NCBI RefSeq assembly: GCF_008704535.1 | Contig: NZ_CP023701.1 | Location: forward strand, 7,234,001 to 7,298,000 | Length of the DNA stretch: 64,000 nt | DNA from: Streptomyces subrutilus | Lineage (GTDB): Bacteria > Actinomycetota > Actinomycetes > Streptomycetales > Streptomycetaceae | Direction of reading: 5' to 3' | In this document: one piece after another, positions 35,237 through 43,485 of the stretch | Layout: each line of letters opens with the position of its first letter | How positions within the stretch are numbered: the stretch's first letter is position 1 | Notes under the pieces: model-generated | The model's database searches: none | Told to the model about the DNA's origin: nothing | The model's input: the letters and a program-made list of their open reading frames with translations, nothing else | Translations under genes and position numbers: made by a program

Positions 35237-35662
35237 ATGAATCGTTTCCCGGTGATCGGCGTGCTCTGCGCCGCCGCGGTGTTCGGTCTCAGCGCGTGCT
35301 CCGACGACAGCACGCCGGCCGAGGACGCGACCAAGGCGGCCGCCGACGCCTGCACCGACCTGTCGTCCCTCAAGGGCGACACCGCCAAGCTGAAGGCCCT
35401 CAGCCCGGCCAACGCGACCAAGGACCAGGTGAAGGACGCCTACGACGCCGTCCAGCAGGACTGGCAGAACCTCAAGGGCAACCTGCAGAAGCTGAAGTCC
35501 TCGGAGCAGGACGCGGTGAAGTCCGCCGCGGACGACCTGAAGAAGGCCTACGAGAGCCTGCCGGGCGACACGACCGGCAAGGACGCCCTCACCTCGGTGC
35601 AGCCCCAGGTCCAGAAGCTGGACGAGTCGGTCGCCGCAGCATCCACCAGCCTGAAGTGCTGA
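35237..35662 (+). CDS. Small helical lipoprotein
   Basis: A 141-residue exported lipoprotein (lipobox FGLSAC). The mature part is almost entirely helix-forming with a heptad-like pattern and many Lys/Asp/Gln residues (KDAYDAVQQDWQNLKGNLQKL), ending in a lone C-terminal Cys that could pair with an internal Cys. ATG with AGGAAGG upstream. Function unknown. Confidence 0.8.
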   Translation: MNRFPVIGVLCAAAVFGLSACSDDSTPAEDATKAAADACTDLSSLKGDTAKLKALSPANATKDQVKDAYDAVQQDWQNLKGNLQKLKSSEQDAVKSAADDLKKAYESLPGDTTGKDALTSVQPQVQKLDESVAAASTSLKC

Positions 35663-35681
35663 CCGGCTGACCCGCCGGCCC

Positions 35682-37130
35682 TCACGAAGGACCGCCCCCG
35701 GCCGCCTCCGCCACGGACGCGTCCCGGGGCGGTCGTGCGCCGTGCCCGGGAGGCAGCAGTTCGGTGACGACGAAGGACACCACGGCCGCCAGGATCACCA
35801 CGGGCATCATGGCGGAGCTGCCCAGCAGCAGGACCACCAGCAGCACGCTGCTCACCGGGAGGCGCAGCGCGGCCGCCGTGGCGGCCGCCATGCCCGCGGC
35901 CATCGCCGGCACGACGCCCAGGCCCGGCAGCGGCGCGAGCAGGACCCCCGCGGCGGCGCCGAGGAACAGCGCCGGGAACACCGCGCCACCGCGCAGCGAG
36001 CCCAGGGACAGGGTGTACGCGGCGCCCTTCAGCAGCAGGACCGCCAGCAGGGCCCCGACGCCCCACGCGTGCGGATCCGCGGCCAGCCCCGCGAGGGCGG
36101 CCTGCCCCGACAGGGCTACCTCGGCGGGAGAGCGCCCGGTGGCCAGCGCGTAGCCGGCCGCGCAGGCGGCGGCGCCCAGCGCGCACAGCACCGTACGGAC
36201 GGCGGGCCGCCCGGCGACGTACGCCGAGGTCGCCCGGGCCCCGGCCATCACCGGATGCAGGACCAGGGCGAGGACGGCGGCGATCAGCACCGACCACAGC
36301 ACGTCCGGCACGTCCAGCCGGGGCGGCGGGACGGCCAGGTGCAGCCCGAGGTCCCCGGTCGTCAGCCCCGTCCACCGGCCGAGGCCGGTGAAGACCAGGG
36401 CCCCGATCCCGCTGGACAGGAGCGCGGGCAGCATCACCGCGAACAGCTGCGGCCCGCCCACGCCGGCCACCTCGATCAGCAGGACCGCGGCGACGAGCGG
36501 GTTGCCGAAGATCGCGGCGATGGCGGCGGCGGCTCCGGCGGCGCCGACCAGCGCGGTGCCCCGCGGGGTCGCGGGTGCCTGGGCGAGGTCCCGGAAGAGC
36601 AGGGCCAGCCCGCCGCCGAGGGCGATGAGCGGTGCCTCCGGACCCAGCACGGCACCGAACGGCAGACTGGCCGCGGCGGCCAGCAGCACGCCGGGCAGCG
36701 CGGCCGAGGCGGTGCCTCCCGTGTGCAGGCCGGAGGACGGGTCGTGGCCGCCCCGGCCCGGAAGGCGCGCGACGATCAGCCCGACGGCCGTACCGCCGAC
36801 GAGCAGCAGGGGCACCGGCCACCACCAGGGTGGGGCGTCCCGTCCCAGCGCGTGCGGGAGGTCGGCCCAGAGCCCGTGCTCCAGCTCGTGCAGGACGACG
36901 AGGAACCAGAAGGCGGCGAGGGACACCGGGATGCCGATGAGGCCGCAGAAGACGAGCGCCTTGAGGTATCCGGGGCTGCGGAGGATGTGCCGCAGTACGT
37001 CCGCTTCCTGTGGCTGGGTCGAACCGGCGTCCGGATCGGCCGGATCGGCCGGTCGCCCGGCCGGGCCGCCCGGCGGCGGTGGCGGCCCGGTGGGCGGTTC
37101 GGATCCGGGACGGGGCTCCGGCTCCGGCAT
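35682..37130 (-). CDS. ClC-family chloride channel/antiporter
   Basis: A 482-residue ClC protein with a Pro-rich cytoplasmic N-terminus and about ten hydrophobic helices. The selectivity signatures are LGPEAPLIALGGG (family GxEGP region, here with Ala) and LRGGAVFPALFLGAA. The gating Glu is present in the GPEAP loop. It moves Cl- or exchanges it for H+. It is 59 bases downstream of the K+ channel gene, on the same strand. Confidence 0.92.
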   Translation of the reverse strand: MPEPEPRPGSEPPTGPPPPPGGPAGRPADPADPDAGSTQPQEADVLRHILRSPGYLKALVFCGLIGIPVSLAAFWFLVVLHELEHGLWADLPHALGRDAPPWWWPVPLLLVGGTAVGLIVARLPGRGGHDPSSGLHTGGTASAALPGVLLAAAASLPFGAVLGPEAPLIALGGGLALLFRDLAQAPATPRGTALVGAAGAAAAIAAIFGNPLVAAVLLIEVAGVGGPQLFAVMLPALLSSGIGALVFTGLGRWTGLTTGDLGLHLAVPPPRLDVPDVLWSVLIAAVLALVLHPVMAGARATSAYVAGRPAVRTVLCALGAAACAAGYALATGRSPAEVALSGQAALAGLAADPHAWGVGALLAVLLLKGAAYTLSLGSLRGGAVFPALFLGAAAGVLLAPLPGLGVVPAMAAGMAAATAAALRLPVSSVLLVVLLLGSSAMMPVVILAAVVSFVVTELLPPGHGARPPRDASVAEAAGGGPS

Positions 37131-37189
37131 GGCTCACTTCCTTTCCGATCCCACCCCCGATGGTCCCCCCGCGTGCGGCCGGCCGCCGG

Positions 37190-37795
37190 TCACGGATCGC
37201 CGTCACCGGGCGGGTGGGCTTCGGGGGGAGGAAGGGCGGCCCTCCTGCGCCGCATCCCGGCCTCCGCCGCGCCGAAGAGGGCCTTGGCGACCACGCCCAC
37301 CACGATCAGGTTCCCGGCCATCTGCCCGGTGGTCAGGGCTCGGGCGTCGCCGGTGAGGGGCACGATGTCGCCGAAGCCCACGGTCGCGAAGACCGTCATC
37401 GTGAAGTACAGCGCGTCGGTCCGGCTCAGCGGCTCCGAGAACGACTGCGGTAGCGCCTTCGCGTAGAGGTAGTACGTCGTCGAGAACAGCAGCAGGTAGA
37501 GCGGCACGGCCGTCGCGACCGCCTGCAGTGCGCGCAACCGGGGGTGTTCGGCCCGGGTGATGGCCGTGACCTGCCGCACCACCAGCAAGCCGAAGACGGC
37601 CAGGCCGAGCGCCAGCAGCGCGATGTCGCGCAGGCCGAATCCGCCGTCCAGGGGCGCCACGTAGTAGAGCGCGGTCAGCAGGGCGGCCACGATGGCGGAA
37701 CGCAGCAGGTACCCGGCCAGCAGGCGCCGGTCCTGCCGGGTCACCCTGCCGGCCCGGTCCCACGGTCCGGATGCCCCGGGCGGTTCGCGATCCAT
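37190..37795 (-). CDS. Potassium channel family protein (two-helix pore)
   Basis: 201 residues with about four hydrophobic segments and one pore loop carrying the K+ selectivity filter TVGFGD, followed by the inner helix (LIVVGVVAKALF). No RCK or ligand-binding domain follows. It probably tetramerises. Together with the ClC gene just downstream it may adjust membrane potential or osmotic balance (inference). Confidence 0.9.
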   Translation of the reverse strand: MDREPPGASGPWDRAGRVTRQDRRLLAGYLLRSAIVAALLTALYYVAPLDGGFGLRDIALLALGLAVFGLLVVRQVTAITRAEHPRLRALQAVATAVPLYLLLFSTTYYLYAKALPQSFSEPLSRTDALYFTMTVFATVGFGDIVPLTGDARALTTGQMAGNLIVVGVVAKALFGAAEAGMRRRRAALPPPEAHPPGDGDP

Positions 37796-37826
37796 GGGTT
37801 CAGGAGAACGGGCCGGGGCGGATCCC

Positions 37827-37862
37827 GCGACCGGAGCGGGCCGGGCGGCCCGCTCCGGTCGC
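37827..37862 (-). terminator. Terminator of the MarR gene
   Basis: A perfect 16-bp stem (37827-37842 with 37847-37862) and GGGC loop lies between the MarR stop and the K+ channel start, both on the minus strand. A further 11-bp hairpin (37942-37966) overlaps the MarR C-terminal codons. Confidence 0.72.
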
Positions 37863-37934
37863 GGAGCGAAGGGGGTACTCGGGCCGGGGACCCTTCGCGC
37901 TCTTGAGGTGCGTCGGCGGCAGCCGCGGGAGCCG

Positions 37935-38453
37935 TCAGGCCCCTTCTCCCGGCGGCCGGGAGAAGGAGAAGGGGCCGTCCGCGACGAAGCGCCGGAGGTG
38001 GTGCGCGAAGGCCGCGGCCTCGCCGGGGGCCCAGGAGGCGAGGCTCGTCTCGATGTGGGCGGACAGGCGCGCGCGCAGCTCGGCCACCGCGCGTTCGCCG
38101 TCGGGGGTGAGGGCCAGCAGCGTGGCGCGCCGGTCCGCGGGGTCCGGTGCGCGCCGGACGAGGCCCGCCTCCTCCAGGCGGGAGGCGCGGCGGGTGACGC
38201 CGGAGCGGTCGAGCCCGATCTCGGGGGCCAGGTCGGCCGCGCTGCGGGGCCCCGACCTGGCCAGGCCGCTGAGGACGGGGTAGGTCAACTCGTCGACGGC
38301 CTCGCCCATGCCGGCCGTCAGGGCCCGGTGCAGGTCGACGCGCGTGCCGCGTCTGAGCAGTATCCCCAGGGCGTCGGCGATCAGATCTCCCGGGCCGGGT
38401 CCGGAGCTCGGGTGCGGGCCGGGGCCCGGGCGGCGCTGCGCGTCATGGTCCAT
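37935..38453 (-). CDS. MarR-family transcriptional regulator
   Basis: A 172-residue winged-helix regulator: dimer helices, recognition region SAADLAPEIGLDRSGVTRRASRLEEAGLV and wing DPADRRATLLALTPDG. The DxRxxxLxLT signature is canonical. It is divergent from an NTF2-like protein gene, with two matching palindromes in the 107-base gap, so it probably represses both itself and that gene in response to an unknown phenolic or oxidant ligand. Confidence 0.9.
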   Translation of the reverse strand: MDHDAQRRPGPGPHPSSGPGPGDLIADALGILLRRGTRVDLHRALTAGMGEAVDELTYPVLSGLARSGPRSAADLAPEIGLDRSGVTRRASRLEEAGLVRRAPDPADRRATLLALTPDGERAVAELRARLSAHIETSLASWAPGEAAAFAHHLRRFVADGPFSFSRPPGEGA

Positions 38454-38465
38454 GCCTCCACATTA

Positions 38466-38523
38466 GCGTGCGCGCCGCACGCATATGGGTTAGGGTTCCG
38501 TTGGAAGCGTGCGCAGCGCACGC
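38466..38523. promoter_or_regulatory. Twin palindromic operators for the MarR regulator
   Basis: Two 17-bp palindromes, GCGTGCG-N3-CGCACGC (38466-38482) and GCGTGCGC-A-GCGCACGC (38507-38523), have centres 41 bases apart, close to four helical turns. They lie between the divergent MarR and NTF2-like genes. Confidence 0.75.
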
Positions 38524-38560
38524 ACTTCTCCGTGGGCACCCCTGGACAGAGGACATCGCC

Positions 38561-38956
38561 GTGACCATCCGCACCGGTATCGCCGCCGCACTCACCGACC
38601 TGCTCTTCGATCCGTCCCTCGACCTCCACGCGGCGGCCGACCGGCACTTCGCACCGGACTACCGCCAGCGCACCGACGGCCGCTGGGACGACCGCGGCGC
38701 GTTCCTCGCCCACATCGCCCACCTCCGCACCGTCGTGGCCGGCGGCTCGGTCGAGGTGCACGACGAGCTGTACGACGGCCCGCGCTACGCCGACCGGCAC
38801 ACGGTCCGCGTCACCAAGGCGGACGGCTCCACCGTGCGCACGGAGGTCTACCTGTTCGGCGAGTTCGCGGCCGACGGCCGCTTCCGCCGCATCGAGGAGG
38901 TGACCCTCATGCTCGAAGGCTCCCCCGCCGACCGCACCCTCGGCAGCGCCCGCTGA
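38561..38956 (+). CDS. NTF2-like (SnoaL-type) protein
   Basis: A 131-residue cone-shaped NTF2-fold protein (AAADRHFAPDYRQRTDG, GAFLAHIAHLRTVV, DGRFRRIEEVTLML). GTG start with GAGGA upstream. Its likely control by the divergent MarR regulator suggests a role in modifying or sequestering a small molecule. Confidence 0.83.
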   Translation: MTIRTGIAAALTDLLFDPSLDLHAAADRHFAPDYRQRTDGRWDDRGAFLAHIAHLRTVVAGGSVEVHDELYDGPRYADRHTVRVTKADGSTVRTEVYLFGEFAADGRFRRIEEVTLMLEGSPADRTLGSAR

Positions 38957-39025
38957 CCAGCGTCCCCACCGGGGCCCGCGTCGGCGGGAGGCCGCGGGGG
39001 GAGGTGACGGCAGGCGCGGGGCGGT

Positions 39026-39055
39026 GCGGCGTCAGGTCGTGCGGCGTCAGGTCGT
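39026..39055. repeat. 15-bp tandem duplication spanning the sirtuin stop codon
   Basis: GCGGCGTCAGGTCGT occurs twice head to tail (39026-39040, 39041-39055). The second copy contains the sirtuin stop codon and the first supplies a second in-frame TGA. Confidence 0.7.
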
Positions 39056-39946
39056 GGGGCGGTCGCCGGCGGGAGCGGCGAGGCGGTCGGCCACGGCGGT
39101 CAGGGTCGTACCGAGGGGGAGCGCGATCCGGGCGGCGGCGAGGGCGTCGCCCCGGGTCGGGTCCCGGTTGACGATCAGCACGGGCTTCCCCGCCCGGGCG
39201 GCCTGGCGGACGAACCGGAGCCCGGACATCACGGTCAGGGAGGAGCCCAGGACCAGCAGCGAGGTGGCCGCGCCGACGAGTTCGCGGCAGTGCTCGACGC
39301 GCTGCGGTGGTACGGCCTCGCCGAAGAACACCACGTCGGGCTTGAGCACGCCCCCGCACTGCGAGCAGGGCATCACGCGGAAGTCGCCGACCTGTTCGTC
39401 GGTGAGGTCGGCGTCGCCGTCCGGGTTGAGTCCGGCGGCCACCGGCTCGAAGTCCGCGTTGGCCTCCTCCAGTCGCCGGGCGAGCGCGTGCCGCGCGGTG
39501 CGGTCACCGCAGGAGAGGCAGACGACCCGGTCCAGGCTCCCGTGGAGTTCCACGACGGCCTCGCTGCCGGCCGCCTGGTGCAGGCCGTCGACGTTCTGGG
39601 TAATCACGCCCGCGAGCAGGCCGCGCCGCTCGAACGCCGCCACGGCCCGGTGGCCGGCGTTGGGCCGGGCGCGACCGAAGGTGCGCCAGCCGAGGTGGCT
39701 GCGCGCCCAGTACCGGCGCCGGGCCTGCGGGCCGGCGGTGAACTGCTGGTAGGTCATCGGGGTGTGCCGGCGCAGGCTCCCGCCCTCACCCCGGTAGTCG
39801 GGGATGCCCGACTCCGTGGACAGGCCCGCCCCGCTGAGCACGAGCACGCCGCCCGCCCGCAGCGCCTCGGCGACCGGCTCCGGATCGGTGGTGCCGGGCC
39901 GGAGGTCCTCCGTGGGCGTCCAGCTCAGTGTGGGGCGCATGCGCAT
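39047..39946 (-). CDS. NAD-dependent protein deacylase, Sir2 family (SIRT4-like class)
   Basis: A 299-residue sirtuin. NAD-binding GAGLSTESGIPDYRG and TQNVDGLHQ are present, the catalytic His is in ELHGSL, and two CxxC pairs (VCLSCGD, MPCSQCGG) bind zinc. The STESGIPDYR form is typical of class II (SIRT4-like) sirtuins. It removes acyl groups from lysines with NAD+. ATG 39946 is chosen; ATG 39940 follows two codons later. Confidence 0.93.
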   Translation of the reverse strand: MRMRPTLSWTPTEDLRPGTTDPEPVAEALRAGGVLVLSGAGLSTESGIPDYRGEGGSLRRHTPMTYQQFTAGPQARRRYWARSHLGWRTFGRARPNAGHRAVAAFERRGLLAGVITQNVDGLHQAAGSEAVVELHGSLDRVVCLSCGDRTARHALARRLEEANADFEPVAAGLNPDGDADLTDEQVGDFRVMPCSQCGGVLKPDVVFFGEAVPPQRVEHCRELVGAATSLLVLGSSLTVMSGLRFVRQAARAGKPVLIVNRDPTRGDALAAARIALPLGTTLTAVADRLAAPAGDRPTT

Positions 39947-40026
39947 GCCACCAGCGTACGGAACCGCCTGCCCTGTCGGCAGGGTTGCCGAACCGCCACC
40001 GCCACCGCCACCGTCGCGACCTTCGG

Positions 40027-40440
40027 CTATGCCTTGGAGCAGACCCGCCCGAAGGCGTCGGGGCCGGTGGTCAGCGCGTCCTGCGCCGTCCGCCACGAGG
40101 GGTCGCCGGGGTGGAAGGCGGTGCGGAGGTGGGCCGCGGTGAGCTCGGCGTGCCAGTCCGGTCCCGTGGTCGTCCAGTGCCGGGAGTCGTCCTTGTCACC
40201 GGCGACGACCAGGGCGGGGGTGGCCATCGCGGTGAGGTCGGTGGTCCGGAAGAGCGGCACGTCGGCGGACCGGAACCCGTCGAAGGGGTCGCCGCCCCGG
40301 CCGATGGCGCCGAGCAGCACGCCCTGGGTGGTCCGGGGGTCGAGGGCGTCCACCTCTTCGCCGGTGTCGGGGTCGGTGACCCGTATCGCAAGCGGACCGT
40401 GCCGGTGCGCCCGGCCGAAGCGGCGCGCACCGGCGGGAGA
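40027..40440 (-). pseudogene. Alpha/beta-hydrolase C-terminal remnant
   Basis: Open reading of about 137 codons immediately after, and in the same frame as, the DUF3093 stop codon. The part VDALDPRTTQGVLLGAIGRG and FRTTDLTAMATPALVVAGDKD resembles the late region of alpha/beta hydrolases around the catalytic Asp. The nucleophile elbow and catalytic His region are missing, and the last 40 residues look unrelated to that family. GTG 40353 could start a 108-residue protein. Treated as a broken, possibly chimeric remnant. Confidence 0.5.
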
Positions 40441-40902
40441 TCACCGCGTGCGCGCCGCCGCCAAGGCGTCCGCCAGTGCCTGCGGGGTGCGGGTCGACAG
40501 GTAGACGTAGGGGGTGGGGTCGGCGGGGTCGGTGTTCTCGATGCGCACCGCTCCGGTGACGAATCCGCGCATCATCATGTGGGCCCGCAGGTCCGCCTTG
40601 TACGTCCGCCAGGCACGGGCCTCCTCGCCCTCCAGGACGTGCACCTCGCCCAGCGCGCCGAGCGGGATCCTTGCGTCGTCGGCGACCAGCAGGCCGCTGG
40701 TGACGCGGATGCGCGACGAGCCCTGGGCGCTGACCCACAGGCAGGTGACCAGGGTGCCGGCGGCGAAACCGCCGAGGGCGGCGAGAGCGCCGTACGGCAT
40801 GACGATGAGCGCCATGGAGAAGCCGACCGCCACGGCGATCAGCCACCAGGTGCGGGGCGCGGTGAGCCGCTCGTCGTAGGTGGGCGGTGCGGGCGGGGTC
40901 AT
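40441..40902 (-). CDS. DUF3093 membrane protein
   Basis: A 153-residue protein with two N-terminal transmembrane helices and a PH-like soluble tail (SSRIRVTSGLLVADDARIPL, EARAWRTYKADLRAHMMMRGFV, RIENTDPADPTPYVYLSTRTP). This matches the actinobacterial DUF3093 family, whose function is unknown. ATG 40902. Confidence 0.87.
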   Translation of the reverse strand: MTPPAPPTYDERLTAPRTWWLIAVAVGFSMALIVMPYGALAALGGFAAGTLVTCLWVSAQGSSRIRVTSGLLVADDARIPLGALGEVHVLEGEEARAWRTYKADLRAHMMMRGFVTGAVRIENTDPADPTPYVYLSTRTPQALADALAAARTR

Positions 40903-40967
40903 GGCGGCGGGTCCTCGTTCGTGCGGGTCGGGTGCGACGGTGCGGGCGTCCGGTCGGGCGTCCTCCC

Positions 40968-41636
40968 TCATCGGGCGAGCTCCCCGTCGATCAGCGCCTT
41001 GAACGCCTCGTAGGTGGGGGGCGTCCGGATCGGCCGGCCGTCGAGGAAGAAGGTGGGGGTGCCCTGCACGTTCAGGCCCATGCCGTCCCGCTGGTCGGCC
41101 TTGACCCGCTCCTCCGTGGCCGGGTCCGCGACGGAGGCGTCGTACGCGGCCATGTCGAGGCCCAGCTGCTCGGCGTGGGCCCGGAACACGTCCGCCTTCG
41201 AGTCCTGCGACTCGCCCCACTCCTTCTGGGTGGCGAACAACTTCTTGTACATGTCCTCGAACCTGCCCTGCCGGGCGGCGGCCTCGACGGCGACGGCCGC
41301 CGTGCGGCTGTTGCGGTGACCGGGCAGGGGGAAGTAGCGGACGACGAAGGTGACCCGGTCGCCGTACTCCTGGCGGAGCTTCTCGACCGTCGGGTGGACC
41401 GCTCCGCAGGACTCGCACTCGAAGTCGAGGAACTCGACGAGGGTCAGCTCGCTGCGCTGCGGGTCGGTCAGCCGGTGGCTGTCCTCCCGTACGGCCCGGG
41501 CCTCGCCCGCCGCGGGCGGGCTCGGAGCGGCCGCGGCCGGGTCCTCCGGCTTGACGAGCAGGAACGTGGCGAAGGCGGCTCCCAGTACGGCCAGGACGGC
41601 GGCGAGCGCCAACAGGTTCTTCCGGAGTGTGGTCAT
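40968..41636 (-). CDS. DsbA-like thioredoxin-fold disulfide oxidoreductase, membrane-anchored
   Basis: 222 residues: one N-terminal membrane anchor (NLLALAAVLAVLGAAFATFL), then an extracytoplasmic DsbA/DsbG-type domain with the redox pair CESC in FLDFECESCGAVHP and the cis-Pro loop GTPTFFLDG. It likely introduces or isomerises disulfides in exported proteins. ATG with GAGGAATC upstream. No VKOR/DsbB partner is adjacent; the flanking membrane-protein gene is a candidate for associated function only. Confidence 0.9.
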   Translation of the reverse strand: MTTLRKNLLALAAVLAVLGAAFATFLLVKPEDPAAAAPSPPAAGEARAVREDSHRLTDPQRSELTLVEFLDFECESCGAVHPTVEKLRQEYGDRVTFVVRYFPLPGHRNSRTAAVAVEAAARQGRFEDMYKKLFATQKEWGESQDSKADVFRAHAEQLGLDMAAYDASVADPATEERVKADQRDGMGLNVQGTPTFFLDGRPIRTPPTYEAFKALIDGELAR

Positions 41637-41969
41637 GATTCCTCGGGGTGGTGTGGTCTTCGTTCGGGCCGCCCCCGCCCTCGGGCGCGCCGACCCGTGG
41701 AGGGGCGGCGGCGGGCGGCCCGCCGGGTGCGGTGCGAGGTCGGCCGGTGCGCCGCGCCGTGCGGTGGCGCACGGCGCACCCGACCGTCCGGTCACGGTCA
41801 CGGCCGCGGCCCGACCGGTGCCGGCCGGCACGGGCCGACGCCGCTCAGGAGGGGGGCAGGGCTGGACGCGGGCGTGCGCCGCCGTGCGGGCGGCCCGCCC
41901 GGGAAGAGCGGTGCACCGGATCGGAGCGGGGAGACGGCGAAGCCCGCCGCCGGACCCCTCGCCCGGCCG
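41637..41969. other. Non-coding gap
   Basis: About 330 bases of very GC-rich sequence between two minus-strand genes. Partly self-complementary sequence near 41747-41780 could form a weak hairpin. No promoter or gene could be supported. Confidence 0.35.
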
Positions 41970-42644
41970 TCAGGCCAGGCGGAGGGCGCCGCCGGGCGAC
42001 AGCCCGGTCGTCGAGCGGGGGCCGCGCGGCATCGGGCCGCGCCCGGGCCGGGGCGGCGCCCGCCCGGGGTGCAGCCGGACGACGAGGGCGGACGGCCGCA
42101 TCGCGTCGGCCGCGAGGTCGCGCAGGGCCGCCTTCGGCCCGTTGCCGGCGTGCAGGTGCGGCCAGACGAACACGAGCAGGGCGCGCAGCGCCTCCAGGAC
42201 GGGCCTGCCGTGCCACAGCAGCCGTTCGGTCAGCCCGAACAGCCGCGCACCGACCACCAGCATGACCAGGTGCCCGGCGACGAACACTTCCGGCGGCACG
42301 CCGGCCGCCGAGGCGTGCTCGACCAGGCCCGCAGGTGCGCGCGCGCCCGTCACGGCGGCGCAGGCGCCCGGCAGCGCGTACGCCGCGTGGTAGGCCAGTT
42401 GGGCACCGGCCAGCGCCGCCACGAGCTGGCCGTCGGAGAGCCTGCGCCGCGTCAGCAGCACCGCACCGGGCGCCGCGACCGCGGCCATCCCCAGCAGTAC
42501 GGCCCAGCGCGGCAGGTGGCCCCGCGCGAGCAGGTGGCCCAGCAGGGGCACCAGCACGCACAGGGCGGCCAGTACTCCGGCGCGCAGGCCGCGCACCACT
42601 CCGCGGGCCGGCGAGGGCGGCCGCGACGAGAGGATGGCGGGCAT
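41970..42644 (-). CDS. Integral membrane protein, unknown function
   Basis: A 224-residue protein with about five hydrophobic segments between residues 20 and 165 (AGVLAALCVLVPLLGHLLA, VFVAGHLVMLVVGARLFGL), then a basic, Pro-rich tail. Not recognised. It lies upstream of the thioredoxin-fold gene on the same strand, but the 333-base gap argues against one operon. Confidence 0.65.
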   Translation of the reverse strand: MPAILSSRPPSPARGVVRGLRAGVLAALCVLVPLLGHLLARGHLPRWAVLLGMAAVAAPGAVLLTRRRLSDGQLVAALAGAQLAYHAAYALPGACAAVTGARAPAGLVEHASAAGVPPEVFVAGHLVMLVVGARLFGLTERLLWHGRPVLEALRALLVFVWPHLHAGNGPKAALRDLAADAMRPSALVVRLHPGRAPPRPGRGPMPRGPRSTTGLSPGGALRLA

Positions 42645-42801
42645 GGGCTGCTGCGCTTTCGGGGAGACCGGTCGGGGTCGGCCCTGGGACCCGTACCGGG
42701 CCCCATCGGCACCCGCAGGGTATCCCGGCACCCCCGGGGGGCTCGCACCCGGACCCCCTGTCGCGGCCGCCGGGCCGGGCGCGGGCCCACGGCGCGCGGC
42801 A

Positions 42802-42831
42802 GGGGTCCACCGGCCCGCGCCGGTGGACCCC
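42802..42831 (-). terminator. Terminator of the mscR operon
   Basis: Perfect 13-bp stem (42802-42814 with 42819-42831), CCGC loop, 22 bases beyond the stop of the metallo-beta-lactamase-fold gene. Confidence 0.78.
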
Positions 42832-42852
42832 CGCTTTCCGTTCCGCTCGGGC

Positions 42853-43485
42853 TCAGTGGCCGCGAGCGATCCATTCGTCCAGGTGCGGTGCCTCGTCGCC
42901 GATGGTGCTGCTGTCGCCGTGCCCGGTACGGACCACGGTCCGCGGCGGCAGGGCGAGCAGCTTGTCCCGGATCGAGTCCACGATCGTCGGGAAGTCGGAG
43001 AACGACCGCCCCGTGGCCCCGGGGCCGCCCTGGAAGAGGGTGTCCCCGGTGAAGACCACGCCCAGGTCCGGTGCGTGGAGGCAGACCGCGCCCGGTGCGT
43101 GGCCGGGCGTGTGGAGCACGGTCAGGGCGGTGCCCGCGACGGTCAGGACCTGACCGTCGGCGAGGTCGCCGTCGGGCTTCCGGTCCGGGTGGGTCCGGTC
43201 CCACAGCACCCGGTCGTCCGGGTGCAGCAGGATCGGGGCGCCGGTCCGGTCGGCCAGCGCGGGCGCGGCGTTGACGTGGTCGTCGTGGGCGTGGGTGCAC
43301 ACCACGGCGAGCACCGTGCGGTCGCCCACGGCCGCGGCGATCGCGTCGGCGTCGTGGGCCGCGTCGATGACGAGGACCTCGCGGTCGTCGCCGACGATCC
43401 ACACGTTGTTGTCGACGTCCCAGGTGCCGCCGTCCAGCGAGAAGGTCCCGGAGGTGACCAGGTGTTCGACGCGCACACCGCTCAC
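42853..43485 (-). CDS. Metallo-beta-lactamase-fold hydrolase, mycothiol-linked
   Basis: A 210-residue MBL-fold enzyme with the metal motif CTHAHDDH (HxHxDH), downstream Asp in FTGDTLF and His in VRTGHGDSS. The GTG start overlaps the mscR stop codon (GTGA), so the genes are coupled. Next to MscR it most likely hydrolyses S-formylmycothiol or a related thioester (inference from context; glyoxalase II-like fold). Confidence 0.88.
   Translation of the reverse strand: MSGVRVEHLVTSGTFSLDGGTWDVDNNVWIVGDDREVLVIDAAHDADAIAAAVGDRTVLAVVCTHAHDDHVNAAPALADRTGAPILLHPDDRVLWDRTHPDRKPDGDLADGQVLTVAGTALTVLHTPGHAPGAVCLHAPDLGVVFTGDTLFQGGPGATGRSFSDFPTIVDSIRDKLLALPPRTVVRTGHGDSSTIGDEAPHLDEWIARGH

Noticed and set aside
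31354..35421. A 1355-codon open frame on the minus strand
   Set aside because: Antisense to the PAS-GAF-PP2C and methyltransferase genes, which have clear domains; long stop-free antisense frames are expected at this GC content.
41747..41780. Possible terminator hairpin in the 41637-41969 gap
   Set aside because: The stem is interrupted by a 5-base bulge and lies about 190 bases from the nearest gene end.
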